Assembly: GCF_004117835.1 (NCBI RefSeq)
Contig: NZ_SDSC01000009.1
Coordinates: 1 to 64,000, forward strand
From: Macrococcus sp. DPC7161
Lineage (GTDB): Bacteria > Bacillota > Bacilli > Staphylococcales > Staphylococcaceae
DNA length: 64,000 nt
Direction: 5' to 3'
The translations under genes and the position numbers were made by a program. The notes below the pieces were generated by a model. The model was not told the DNA's origin. It made no database searches and saw only the letters and a list, made by a program, of their open reading frames with translations. This document shows, one piece after another, positions 38,498 through 47,318 of the stretch. The first letter of the stretch is position 1. The number at the start of each line of letters is the position of its first letter.

Positions 38498-39913
38498 TTA
38501 ATGTAATTCGTCTCGAAGTGCAAGTTCACTAACAATTTGTTTATGACGTTTATCTGTTAATTTATATAAGAATAAGAAGAGCAATAATGCCACTAAACAA
38601 AGTCCTGCTGGTAACAGGAAGTAAATTCCTCTTAATCCTTCTAAAGTACTTTCAGTTTGCTGTTGATTAGGTTGATACCCAATGACTGCTAACATTATCC
38701 CCGGAATGAAACCAGCTAAAGCTTGTGATACTTTACGTGTAAAGCTATAGCTTGAGTAAATAATACCTTCCGTTCTTACACCTGATTTCCATTGACCATA
38801 CTCAACAACATCTGCGATAAATGCCCATGTCACAGTGTTCGGTATTACAAAGAAGAAACTTGATAATGCATTGAGTGTTAAGAATAAAGTTACATTGTCC
38901 CCTGACAGGAAGAAGTTTAGTATTTCAAATACAATGAACCCTGCCACCCCGATTAATGCTGTTGTTTTTTTGCCATATTTTTTGCTTAATTGCGTTGTTA
39001 AGAATAATGCCGGAATCAGTACAATGAAATTCACTAAACTAACAAAGCCAACTAGTGTTTCTTTTCCTAAAATGTATTGGAAATAGTACAGTTGTGTTGA
39101 TTGCTTTAAGAACATTGCAGTAATAGTAAGTAATGTGTATGTTGCAAGTACTGCAAATGGTCCGTTCTTCACTAAATTCATAAATGCTTTTCTACCAACA
39201 CCATGTTCGCCTTCTTTCTTCTCGCGAATAATGACATGGCGTTCTTTAACACCTCTTACACATAATAAATGGAATATGACACCTGCAGCTGATAATGCAC
39301 CTACAACTACCGGGTACCCAATCGCAGGGTTATCAAAGTGCTTAACTAATGGAATTAACGATATACCAGTAACAAAAAGTGCTGATTGTGATCCAAAATT
39401 ACGGAAGACAGATAATTGTGTTCTATCATCAGAATTTAATGTCATAGATGCCGATAATGATCCATAAGGAATATTTACAAATGAATAGGCAACGTTGAAA
39501 ATTAAGTATGTTGCAAATGCCCAGATGACTTTTCCAGTGTCACTAAAGTCTGGTGATAAGAATGACACTGTGGTTAATATTGCGAGTGGCACCGTTCCAT
39601 ATAAAATGAATGGTTTAAATTTACCGAGTTTTCCTATTTTCGTACGTGAATCAACATACGTTCCTACACCTGTATCAACAAATGCGTCAAATAATTTTGC
39701 AACTAAAAATATTATCCCACCATAAACTGAAGATATACCGAGTACATCTGTATAAAATTTAAGTAAGAAAATCATACCTAAGTCAAACATCAGTCCATTA
39801 CCAAAATCACCAAAACCATATGATAATTTCTCCATAAACTTTAACTTTGGTTCATTAATGTGTTCGAAACTTTCTTCTTTTCTTGTCTTAACTGATTCTA
39901 GGGTTTTTGTCAT
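38498..39913 (-). CDS. uidB: GPH-family glucuronide:cation symporter
   Basis: 471 residues, 12 predicted helices of the glycoside-pentoside-hexuronide family: LSYGFGDFGNGLMFDLGM start, KLFDAFVDTGVGTYVDSRT, FVNIPYGSLSASMTLNSDDRT. Located before uxaC and in one operon with uidA, so glucuronides (or hexuronates) are the likely cargo. The symbol follows context and could equally be uxuT or gusB. Confidence 0.85.
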   Translation of the reverse strand: MTKTLESVKTRKEESFEHINEPKLKFMEKLSYGFGDFGNGLMFDLGMIFLLKFYTDVLGISSVYGGIIFLVAKLFDAFVDTGVGTYVDSRTKIGKLGKFKPFILYGTVPLAILTTVSFLSPDFSDTGKVIWAFATYLIFNVAYSFVNIPYGSLSASMTLNSDDRTQLSVFRNFGSQSALFVTGISLIPLVKHFDNPAIGYPVVVGALSAAGVIFHLLCVRGVKERHVIIREKKEGEHGVGRKAFMNLVKNGPFAVLATYTLLTITAMFLKQSTQLYYFQYILGKETLVGFVSLVNFIVLIPALFLTTQLSKKYGKKTTALIGVAGFIVFEILNFFLSGDNVTLFLTLNALSSFFFVIPNTVTWAFIADVVEYGQWKSGVRTEGIIYSSYSFTRKVSQALAGFIPGIMLAVIGYQPNQQQTESTLEGLRGIYFLLPAGLCLVALLLFLFLYKLTDKRHKQIVSELALRDELH

Positions 39914-39929
39914 AATGAAAACCTCTTTC

Positions 39930-40937
39930 TTATCGATTAATTTCTTTATTGTTGTTTGAAATAGATCGAATTGTCTCTGGATGAATAAATTGATAATCTC
40001 CTCGAACAGTATGTTTGTAAATCATATTATTGATACCAAAATCAATGGTAGCTTGTAGGTCACTTTCACGAATCAGCTGATAAATCACACCAGCTGTGAA
40101 TGCATCTCCAGTGCCAACTCGATCTAATATTTTTGTATCGTAACTTTTTGTTTCTAATATTTTATTGCCATCTGATATAAATCCTTGTAAGCGGTTACTT
40201 GAGCTGTTAAAAATTTTTCTTTGGGTGTAAGCAATGTACTTCACATCATACGTTTCATGAATTTTTTTAAGAATCGGTTGCAATGTTTCTGGTGATTCAA
40301 ATCTTGATAAATTGTCTTTTATTTCTTGACCATATGCATTGAGTAGAGTTACGGGTTCATAACCAAACAGTACGTCGACATATGATAGTAACTCAGACAT
40401 TTTGATTCTTGCTTGATGAAAGTCCCATAAGCTTGCACGATAATTTAAATCACAACTCACTGTAATGCCTCGTGCTTTTGCAAATTTTAAGATTTGTTGT
40501 ATCAATTTATACAGTTGATCATTCACTGCACAACTGATGCCTGTAAAGTGAAACCATGTGACGTTTTGAAATGCTTTTTCTAAATCAAAATCTTCTAACA
40601 TCAACGTTGAAAATACTGAATGATTTCTATCATATATGACTTTTGATGGTCTATATTCAAAGCCTTCTTCAACAAAATAACTCCCAATGCGACCTTCTTT
40701 TTGAATGATTTCTGTCGTATTGACGTCATATTTTTTTAATTTTCGAATGGCTTTCTCACCGAAATCATTGTTAGGTAAACCGGTCATAAAGGATGTCTGT
40801 AAACCAAAGCCTGAAAGCATGATGGCCACATTGGCTTCAGCACCTCCAAAACTGATATTCAGTTGATTGGTTTCTCTTAATAATTGATGATCAGGTGCCG
40901 TTAAACGCATCATGATTTCTCCGAAAGTTAAAAACAT
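39930..40937 (-). CDS. kdgK: 2-keto-3-deoxygluconate kinase
   Basis: 335-residue PfkB-family sugar kinase: FGGAEANVAIMLSGFG substrate site and RVGTGDAFTAGV catalytic/anion-hole motif with the base Asp. Adjacent to kdgA, it phosphorylates KDG to KDPG. Second gene of the operon, four bases after kdgA. Confidence 0.92.
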   Translation of the reverse strand: MFLTFGEIMMRLTAPDHQLLRETNQLNISFGGAEANVAIMLSGFGLQTSFMTGLPNNDFGEKAIRKLKKYDVNTTEIIQKEGRIGSYFVEEGFEYRPSKVIYDRNHSVFSTLMLEDFDLEKAFQNVTWFHFTGISCAVNDQLYKLIQQILKFAKARGITVSCDLNYRASLWDFHQARIKMSELLSYVDVLFGYEPVTLLNAYGQEIKDNLSRFESPETLQPILKKIHETYDVKYIAYTQRKIFNSSSNRLQGFISDGNKILETKSYDTKILDRVGTGDAFTAGVIYQLIRESDLQATIDFGINNMIYKHTVRGDYQFIHPETIRSISNNNKEINR

Positions 40938-40941
40938 AACA

Positions 40942-41580
40942 TCACCCTTTTATTTTTTCGTATTGTGTTACAAATCGTTTTGTATTTTCAATGATGATTT
41001 CATCTTTTCCGTCTTTTGCACCTTTTTGTAATGCACTACCGATACCAATTGCAAATGCACCATTGTTGTACCATTCATGCATATTCTCAATAGATACACC
41101 ACCTGATGGCATCAGTTCTACTTGAGGGATTGGTCCGTGCACATCTTTAATAAATGAAGCACCTAATAAGTTACCTGGGAATAATTTCACCACGTCTGCT
41201 CCCGTTTTTAAAGCTTGTACAATTTCAGTAACAGAGCCACAACCCGGTAAATAAGGAATCGCATTTAAGTTACACATCGTTGCAATCTCTTTATCAAAAT
41301 GAGGTGAAACGATGTATTTCGCACCACTTTGAATCGCGATACTTGCTGTCGTTGTATCCATTACTGTACCAGCGCCAATTAATAAGCGCGGATCTTCTTT
41401 TTGATTGAAATATTGAATGACTGAAACGGCATTTGGTGTTGTAAAGGTAATTTCAATGTTATATATGCCACCTTTAATGATTTGTTCTATCATATCGATT
41501 GCATCTTGTTCACTTTTACCTCTGATGACCGCTACAAGATAATTTTGATGAAGTTGATTCAATATCGTCATCTTTTTCAT
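40942..41580 (-). CDS. kdgA: KDPG aldolase
   Basis: 212-residue class I aldolase: VAVIRGKSEQDA, NIEITFTTPNAV with Glu, LIGAGTVMD, KYIVSPHFD, GADVVKLFPGN with the Schiff-base Lys, and MPSGGV. It splits KDPG to pyruvate and glyceraldehyde-3-phosphate, ending the hexuronate route. First gene of the operon, AAAGGAGGAAC upstream. Confidence 0.95.
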   Translation of the reverse strand: MKKMTILNQLHQNYLVAVIRGKSEQDAIDMIEQIIKGGIYNIEITFTTPNAVSVIQYFNQKEDPRLLIGAGTVMDTTTASIAIQSGAKYIVSPHFDKEIATMCNLNAIPYLPGCGSVTEIVQALKTGADVVKLFPGNLLGASFIKDVHGPIPQVELMPSGGVSIENMHEWYNNGAFAIGIGSALQKGAKDGKDEIIIENTKRFVTQYEKIKG

Positions 41581-41628
41581 TCATGTTCCTCCTTTTAATT
41601 TTTTGTTTTTGTCTCCCAACTCAACCTC

Positions 41629-41656
41629 ATTATAAAATTTGCAGCGAATTCTTCAA
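41629..41656 (-). promoter_or_regulatory. Proximal promoter of the hexuronate operon
   Basis: Minus-strand -35 TTGAAG (41656-41651), 16-base spacer, -10 TATAAT (41634-41629). One copy of the repeated box AGTTTGTGAAA (41670-41680) lies 13 bases upstream of the -35, where an activator would touch polymerase. Confidence 0.75.
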
Positions 41657-41669
41657 TTTAAATTTAAAA

Positions 41670-41893
41670 AGTTTGTGAAATTCCAAATTTTATTGCCAAA
41701 TAAAAGAAAAAAGACAAACGATGAAAACGCTTTAATACCAACGTTTATCGCTTATCTTTTTCAAGATGAATCATATTTAGTTTGTGAAAGATTTTCGTCA
41801 CACATGCAGAAAAAATTGCTGATTTTCCATAAATTTTATAAATATATTTAACTTTTTATAACAATATTATACTAGATTGCGAAGTTTGTGAAA
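41670..41893. promoter_or_regulatory. Three AGTTTGTGAAA boxes and a cre-like site
   Basis: This 385-base gene-free stretch holds three exact copies of AGTTTGTGAAA at 41670-41680, 41779-41789 and 41883-41893, all in the same orientation and spaced 109 and 104 bases apart, near ten helical turns. The last overlaps the -35 (TTTCAC) of a second minus-strand promoter with -10 TATAAT (41871-41866). TGAAAACGCTTTAA (41722-41735) matches the cre consensus with one mismatch. The boxes are candidate sites for the AraC protein at 41966-43177. No convincing protein-coding frame is seen here. Confidence 0.65.
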
Positions 41894-41965
41894 AAAATCG
41901 CAAATTATTTCTGTAAATCATTGTTTACTCTATTTGCTTTGCCTATAATCAAGGTGTGTTAAGGC

Positions 41966-43177
41966 TTACATTTTTCCAATTTGTTTCTTGTATTGCAATG
42001 GCGTTTGACCAGTAAATGCTTTGAAACACTTTGTAAAATAGCTTTGGCTTTTAAATCCTACATAGGTATATACATCAGATAACGGCATTGCAGTTCTTTC
42101 TAATAACTCAATGGATTTCTTAATACGCATATGATTGATAAAGTCAGAAATGGATTGATTAAGTTCTCGATTAAAGACTTTTGACAAATACGTATTTGAG
42201 ACTTTCGTATATTCTGCCAACTCCTGCAATGTTAATGGTTTATCTAGATTTAATTCTATGTATTGAATCACTTTACTTACTATAGGAGAGTAATGCATCG
42301 CTTGTGCTCGATTTGCAAGCTCTGTATATTCTATTACTAATGATTTTGCGATTTCATCAAGTTCTTGATATGTAAGTGCATCATCAATTTGTCTTGCATA
42401 TCTCGCAGAAACTTCATCAATGATCAGTACATTAGCACCTGATTTTTCTAGTGCTTTTCTACTAATCACATTTAAAACGTATGTTTTATAGCGTGCATTG
42501 TTGATGTCATTTTTCGTACGTTTCATACCAGAAACAAGCAATTGCATTTCAGCATGTAATTGATATGCCGCTTCAACGTCTCCCTTTTCAATGGCAATCA
42601 GCAGCTGATTTTCAATATTATAACGATGTTCAACGAGCGATAATTCATACTCATACTGTTGTTGATGATCAATTTGTGCTTCAATGACGCGATGAAATTT
42701 AAATGCAACGGATTCTACATCAAATAATTTCTTTTTACCTGTAATGAACTTTGTGGCCAAACGGCATAATGTTAATGCTTTCTTATATTGGCACAAAGGT
42801 ACTTGTAATAAATATTGCTTTAAACTCAATAATTTAGAAATCGGTAAATTAGAGGCTTGCAGCATTTCATGACATGTCTTTTCACTTGGTCGTTGCTCTA
42901 AAAATGGCCCAATCACAATAATAGACTGTAATGCTTTATGCTTAAACATTAAATAATGCACATCAAAATGATTTTTATAATGATAAATCGTTTGCGGTCG
43001 CATTTCTTGCACGAACGATTCAACATTTTCTTGATATTGTTTCGAACGCGTATTTGTAAATGGTGTTGACAACATACGTTTCAATTTATTAATTTGAGAC
43101 AGTTTAAACTCTGTTAATTGAACACCAATTAAATGCATTGCGTTTTCTTGCATAATAGATACAACGTCGTATTTCAT
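41966..43177 (-). CDS. AraC-family regulator, probably of hexuronate genes
   Basis: 403 residues. C-terminal AraC DNA-binding region (about 300-403): LTLQELAEYTKVSNTYLSKVFN, then SDVYTYVGFKSQSYFTKCFKAFTGQTPLQYKK. The N-terminal 290 residues are helical and not a cupin; YSIPMDV two-component features are absent. It lies between the kdgA-uidA operon and the divergent HAD-GH3 pair, 54 bases from the latter, so it probably controls one or both. Effector unknown. Confidence 0.82.
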   Translation of the reverse strand: MKYDVVSIMQENAMHLIGVQLTEFKLSQINKLKRMLSTPFTNTRSKQYQENVESFVQEMRPQTIYHYKNHFDVHYLMFKHKALQSIIVIGPFLEQRPSEKTCHEMLQASNLPISKLLSLKQYLLQVPLCQYKKALTLCRLATKFITGKKKLFDVESVAFKFHRVIEAQIDHQQQYEYELSLVEHRYNIENQLLIAIEKGDVEAAYQLHAEMQLLVSGMKRTKNDINNARYKTYVLNVISRKALEKSGANVLIIDEVSARYARQIDDALTYQELDEIAKSLVIEYTELANRAQAMHYSPIVSKVIQYIELNLDKPLTLQELAEYTKVSNTYLSKVFNRELNQSISDFINHMRIKKSIELLERTAMPLSDVYTYVGFKSQSYFTKCFKAFTGQTPLQYKKQIGKM

Positions 43178-43231
43178 GAAATCACCTCTAACTTATTGTA
43201 CATGAAATTAAATTTGAAAGGACAATGAAAT

Positions 43232-44077
43232 ATGATTACAAATTTAAAAAACTACAAACCAACGCATCCATTTCTAGTATGTGTAGATTCGGATGGTTGT
43301 GCAATAGATACAATGAATATTAAACACATCGAAGTCTTCGGACCGATGATCGTAAAAGAATGGCAATTAGAAGCACACGAAAAAGCCATTTTAGAACGTT
43401 GGAATGCATTCAATTTGTATGAAATCACACGTGGTATTAATCGCTTCAAAGGTTTAGAAAAAATGCTCACAGAATTACATGAATTAGGCATTGCCATTGA
43501 AGGTTACGACAGCATTAAACGTTGGACAGATACAACGAATGAATTCTCAAATGAAAGTTTAATGCGTGAAATTGAAATATACCCAGAAGAAATTGGTCTA
43601 AAAAAGGCATTAAACTGGTCAAATGAAGTGAATAAAAAAATTAAAGCATTACCTGATGCAAAAATCTTTGACAATGTGAAAGCAACATTAGAGAAAATTT
43701 CAAAACATGCGGATATTGCGATTGTTTCATCAGCGAACCTTGCAGCGGTAGAACATGAATGGACAATCAATGGCTTAACACCATATTTAACAGGTATCTT
43801 TGCACAAGATTCAGGAACAAAAGCACACTGTTTAAAGTCATTACGTCAACATTATGAACATACACATATGATTATGCTTGGCGATGCATTAGGTGATTAT
43901 GAAGCAGCACAACAAAACGACGTATGCTTTTATCCAATATTAGCGAATCATGAATCAACTTCATGGAAAGCTTTCAATGAAACATATTTAGACAAATTTT
44001 TATCTCAAAGTTTAACAGCAGAGGATCAAAGCAATTTATTCAACGAATTCAAAAATAACTTAAACGGAGGACAATAA
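43232..44077 (+). CDS. HAD-superfamily phosphatase
   Basis: 281 residues. HAD motifs: CVDSDGCAIDTMN (motif I, D-x-D), VSSANLAA (motif II), Lys in GTKAH, and MLGDALGDYEAA (motif IV). Helical cap between motifs I and II. Phosphatase for a sugar phosphate or similar is likely but the substrate is unknown. AAAGGA precedes the ATG; the GH3 gene follows after 2 bases. Divergent from the AraC gene. Confidence 0.82.
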   Translation: MITNLKNYKPTHPFLVCVDSDGCAIDTMNIKHIEVFGPMIVKEWQLEAHEKAILERWNAFNLYEITRGINRFKGLEKMLTELHELGIAIEGYDSIKRWTDTTNEFSNESLMREIEIYPEEIGLKKALNWSNEVNKKIKALPDAKIFDNVKATLEKISKHADIAIVSSANLAAVEHEWTINGLTPYLTGIFAQDSGTKAHCLKSLRQHYEHTHMIMLGDALGDYEAAQQNDVCFYPILANHESTSWKAFNETYLDKFLSQSLTAEDQSNLFNEFKNNLNGGQ

Positions 44078-44079
44078 TC

Positions 44080-45804
44080 ATGGCATTAGTAGACTTAAAA
44101 GCAAAACCATATCAATTAAACCAAGAACAAATCGATTGGGTTGAACATACATTAGGTAAATTAACAGACGAAGAAAAAATCGGACAACTTTTCTTTAACT
44201 TATTCATGTTAAACGGTAAAGATTACAACAATACACAATTAACAAACCAAGACATTTTAAATAAATATCATATTGGTGGTGCCCGTTATGAAGGTGGTAC
44301 TAAAGAAGATGTTCAAAACTTATTAAATGAATTACAAACGCATAGTAAAATTCCTGTACTTGTGGCAGCAAACTGTGATTCAGGTGGTAATGGTGCATGT
44401 AAAGACGGTACCTATATTGCAAGTGCGGCACAATGTGAAGCGGCTCAAGATACAAGAGTTGCTTACAATGCAGGATTGGTTGCAGCAAGAGAATCAAGTG
44501 CATTAGGTGTACATATCAACTTTGACCCTTGTGTGGACATTTTACAAAACTGGCGCAATACAATCGTAAATACGCGTGCATATGGTACAAACGCAGAAAC
44601 AGTGATTAAATATACTAATGCGTATATCGATGGCTTTAACGCAGAACGCGATATGATTACATGTATTAAACATTTCCCGGGTGATGGCACAGAAGAACGC
44701 GACCAACATTTAGTATTAGGCGTTAATGAATTAAGTGTTGAAGATTGGAACAATAGCTTCCGTAAAGTCTATGAAAACCATATTGAACGTGGCGTTCAAA
44801 TGATGATGGCAGGACATATTGCATTACCTGAATATCAAAAACACATTAATCCATCATTAGAAGACAAAGACATTTTACCAGCAACATTATCAAAAGAATT
44901 GATTACAGATTTATTGAAAGAAGAATTAAACTTTAATGGCTTGGTCGTAACAGATGCATCACATATGTTAGGAATGACAGCAGCAATGCGTCGTGAAGAC
45001 TACGTGCCACTTGCAATTGCAGCAGGTTGTGATATGTTCTTATTCTTTAACGACTTAGAAGAAGACTTCAACTTTATGTTGAATGGTTATAAAAATGGCG
45101 TGATTACTGAAGAACGTTTAAACGATGCTGTAAGACGTATATTAGGATTAAAAGCACAACTTAACTTACACAAAAGACAACAAGAAGGCACATTATTAAT
45201 GCCTGAAAGTGCATTACAAGTCATCGGACAACCAGAACATTTAGAAATGCAAAAAGAAGCAGCAGATCTAGGTATTACATTAGTTAAAAATACATTAGAT
45301 GAATTACCAATCACACCAGAAAAACATAAACGCATTCGTTTATACATGATCGAAAACAGTGAAAAAGATGGTATTTATCAATCAGACAGTACAGTTACCG
45401 CAAATATCATTAAAGAATTAGAAAGCAGAGGCTTTGAAGTGACATTAAATGACGGCTCAACACGTGTCAAAGGTAAAACATTAGATTACCGTAAAGAAGT
45501 CGATGCAGCTATCGTTATAGCAAACATCGTTGGTTATGCCGCACAAAACAACTATCGTATCCAATGGTCAACAGCCATGAGTAATGAAATTCCTTGGTTC
45601 GTTTATGAAGTACCAACAGTATTTGCATCATTAAACTTCACAACACACCTACACGATGCAACAATGGTGAAAGCGTACATTAATGCTTATCATTCAAATC
45701 CAACAACGATTAAAGCATTAGTTGATAAAATTACAGGTGTGAGCGAATTTAAAGGTGTACCAAACGACAACGTTTGGACAGAAAAATGGCAAGCAAAATT
45801 ATAA
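44080..45804 (+). CDS. GH3 family glycosidase, NagZ-like
   Basis: 574 residues. GH3 barrel with catalytic KHFPGDGTEERDQH (197-210; NagZ-type motif ending in His) and nucleophile D292 (LVVTDASHMLGM). NagZ normally has PGHG where this has PGDG. A second domain (about 390-574) resembles the GH3 C-terminal sandwich. No signal peptide, so it is cytoplasmic. Beta-N-acetylhexosaminidase is the likeliest activity. Next to beta-glucuronidase this could split GlcNAc-GlcA oligosaccharides, by inference only. GGAGGAC precedes the ATG. Confidence 0.8.
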   Translation: MALVDLKAKPYQLNQEQIDWVEHTLGKLTDEEKIGQLFFNLFMLNGKDYNNTQLTNQDILNKYHIGGARYEGGTKEDVQNLLNELQTHSKIPVLVAANCDSGGNGACKDGTYIASAAQCEAAQDTRVAYNAGLVAARESSALGVHINFDPCVDILQNWRNTIVNTRAYGTNAETVIKYTNAYIDGFNAERDMITCIKHFPGDGTEERDQHLVLGVNELSVEDWNNSFRKVYENHIERGVQMMMAGHIALPEYQKHINPSLEDKDILPATLSKELITDLLKEELNFNGLVVTDASHMLGMTAAMRREDYVPLAIAAGCDMFLFFNDLEEDFNFMLNGYKNGVITEERLNDAVRRILGLKAQLNLHKRQQEGTLLMPESALQVIGQPEHLEMQKEAADLGITLVKNTLDELPITPEKHKRIRLYMIENSEKDGIYQSDSTVTANIIKELESRGFEVTLNDGSTRVKGKTLDYRKEVDAAIVIANIVGYAAQNNYRIQWSTAMSNEIPWFVYEVPTVFASLNFTTHLHDATMVKAYINAYHSNPTTIKALVDKITGVSEFKGVPNDNVWTEKWQAKL

Positions 45805-45811
45805 GAATATG

Positions 45812-45852
45812 AAATACGCGCCAATCCATCTTGTGATTGGCGCGTATTTTTT
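45812..45852. terminator. Terminator at the right end of the glucuronide module
   Basis: AAATACGCGCCAATC (45812-45826) pairs with GATTGGCGCGTATTT, followed by T6. It is almost the same as the hairpin at 33326-33365. Confidence 0.9.
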
Positions 45853-46040
45853 AACAAACTTCTAGAAACATTAGTACAAATTAAAAACTAATTATACTCC
45901 AAATAATTCAAGTTATATTTTAGTAATCATTTTGATTCGTATGTTCATGCGTTTTCCATTATGATACAATTGAGAAAAAATGGGAGTCATATTGTTGCTA
46001 ATCAAGCGCTTAAATAAATATACATTTAAGGAGTGGTCGA

Positions 46041-46439
46041 ATGAAGAAGTTAAGTAGAAACACTATACTTAGTATCATTATCTCAGTATTATTTATTGGA
46101 TTTTTAACTTATTTATTTGCTACAAATCAAATTCATTGGCAATTTTTTGTTCTTACAATATGCTATTTTGAATTATCTGTTTACTTTAGTATTATTCGAA
46201 ATGAACGATTACGCTTAGATAAAACAATGCCCTATGATGCGAAAACTTTAAATTTATTGAGCATTGAAGCATATGGATACATCTTTTCTAGTATCATCTT
46301 TGCAGTGTTGTTCTTCCTTCAAGTTAATAGAGAATCTTTAGAGATGATATTTAGCTACACAATATTTACTATATTAATCATTACATTTATAAAAGGACTA
46401 GTACTCAGATCTGAATTATCGAGACGTCGTCATATTTAA
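46041..46439 (+). CDS. Four-helix membrane protein, paralogue A
   Basis: 132 residues, four hydrophobic helices, basic end SELSRRRHI. I do not recognise it. The next gene is a diverged copy: both have NxIxFSVLFxxFLxYLxxxxQIxW, LLxIEAxGY in the middle and a final L..ELxRRR. AAGGAGT precedes the ATG. Confidence 0.7.
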   Translation: MKKLSRNTILSIIISVLFIGFLTYLFATNQIHWQFFVLTICYFELSVYFSIIRNERLRLDKTMPYDAKTLNLLSIEAYGYIFSSIIFAVLFFLQVNRESLEMIFSYTIFTILIITFIKGLVLRSELSRRRHI

Positions 46440-46457
46440 ACACTTAGGAGAAATTAA

Positions 46458-46868
46458 ATGAAAACATTAAAAGATAGTATTATCCTCAATACCATATTCT
46501 TTATATTATTTAGCGCATTTTTAATTTATTTATTGTTGACTGGACAGATTGATTGGATATTATTTTTAGTCACAGAAGTTTTTATGGGAAGCATGACTTA
46601 TATAGAAATCATTAGAAAGAAAAGAGAACTTTTAGATGAAAATCAATCAAGTCACAATGAATCTATGAAATTGCTTAATATTGAAGCACGTGGTTATGTC
46701 GTTGGAAGTAGTATATTTATTTTATTATTTTTATCGATCATTCTGTGGGATAAAAAAGATATGTTTATCGCATACCCATTACTCGGAAGCGCGATTGGCG
46801 GATTGCTTCGTGGTTTCTACTTAAGCACGGAATTGTATAGACGTCGTGAAAATTTACCAAAAAGATAA
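46458..46868 (+). CDS. Four-helix membrane protein, paralogue B
   Basis: 136 residues, same layout as the preceding gene (MKLLNIEARGYVVGSS against LNLLSIEAYGYIFSS; STELYRRRE at the end). Eighteen bases after paralogue A with its own TTAGGAG site, so the two are cotranscribed tandem duplicates. Function unknown. Confidence 0.7.
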   Translation: MKTLKDSIILNTIFFILFSAFLIYLLLTGQIDWILFLVTEVFMGSMTYIEIIRKKRELLDENQSSHNESMKLLNIEARGYVVGSSIFILLFLSIILWDKKDMFIAYPLLGSAIGGLLRGFYLSTELYRRRENLPKR

Positions 46869-46898
46869 ACACTCAAATCCTAGTTTGAGTGTTTTTTT
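46867..46898 (+). terminator. Terminator of the tandem membrane-protein pair
   Basis: AAACACTCAAA pairs with TTTGAGTGTTT (46867-46894) and is followed by T-run. It overlaps the stop codon of paralogue B. Confidence 0.85.
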
Positions 46899-46950
46899 GT
46901 GGGATTTTAATTCTGCTAAGGTGTGATAGGTTGTCGAAATATCTATTATA

Positions 46951-47295
46951 ATGTCCGATAACTATATGTTTTTCGGACATTTCAACATGTTATTCGCTAT
47001 ATATTCAGTCCAAATGTCCGAAAATACTACCCTTTTCGGACATTTCAACTTGATATTCGCCATATATTCAATCCAAATGTCCGATAACTACACCCTTTTC
47101 GGACATTTCAACTTGATATTCACCATATATTTTGTCCAAATGTCCGATAACACCATCTTTTTCGGACATTTCAATTTGATATTCGCTATATATTCAGCTC
47201 AAATGTCCGATAACACCACCCTTTTCGGACATTTCAACACACAATCCACTCTATATTCAATCCAAATGTCCGATAACTACACCTTTTTCGGACAT
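46951..47295. repeat. Six tandem 63-bp units, each with an ATGTCCGA hairpin
   Basis: ATGTCCGA occurs at 46951, 47014, 47077, 47140, 47203 and 47266, exactly 63 bases apart, and each is followed 14 bases later by TCGGACAT. Arms extend to AAATGTCCGA/TCGGACATTT from the second unit on. The 33-base spacer (TTCAACTTGATATTCGCCAT... and variants) and loops vary, but all arms are invariant. Since 63 is divisible by 3 a frame stays open (117 residues), but it has no ribosome-binding site, so I do not call it a gene. Function unknown. Confidence 0.92.
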
Positions 47296-47318
47296 TTCAT
47301 CTAGCCATATCATCTTAT

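Noticed and set aside
41639-41851. 70-residue plus-strand frame between kdgA and the AraC gene
   Set aside because: No ribosome-binding site, composition unlike a protein, and it covers a promoter, a cre-like site and two regulatory boxes.
46951-47295. The array as CRISPR
   Set aside because: Spacers resemble each other closely, repeat arms are only 8-10 bases, and no cas genes are near.
46951-47304. A 117-residue frame through the 63-bp array as a repeat protein
   Set aside because: There is no ribosome-binding site, the first ATG overlaps a TATAAT-like sequence, and variation among units is not biased to synonymous positions. The open frame follows from the period being a multiple of 3.
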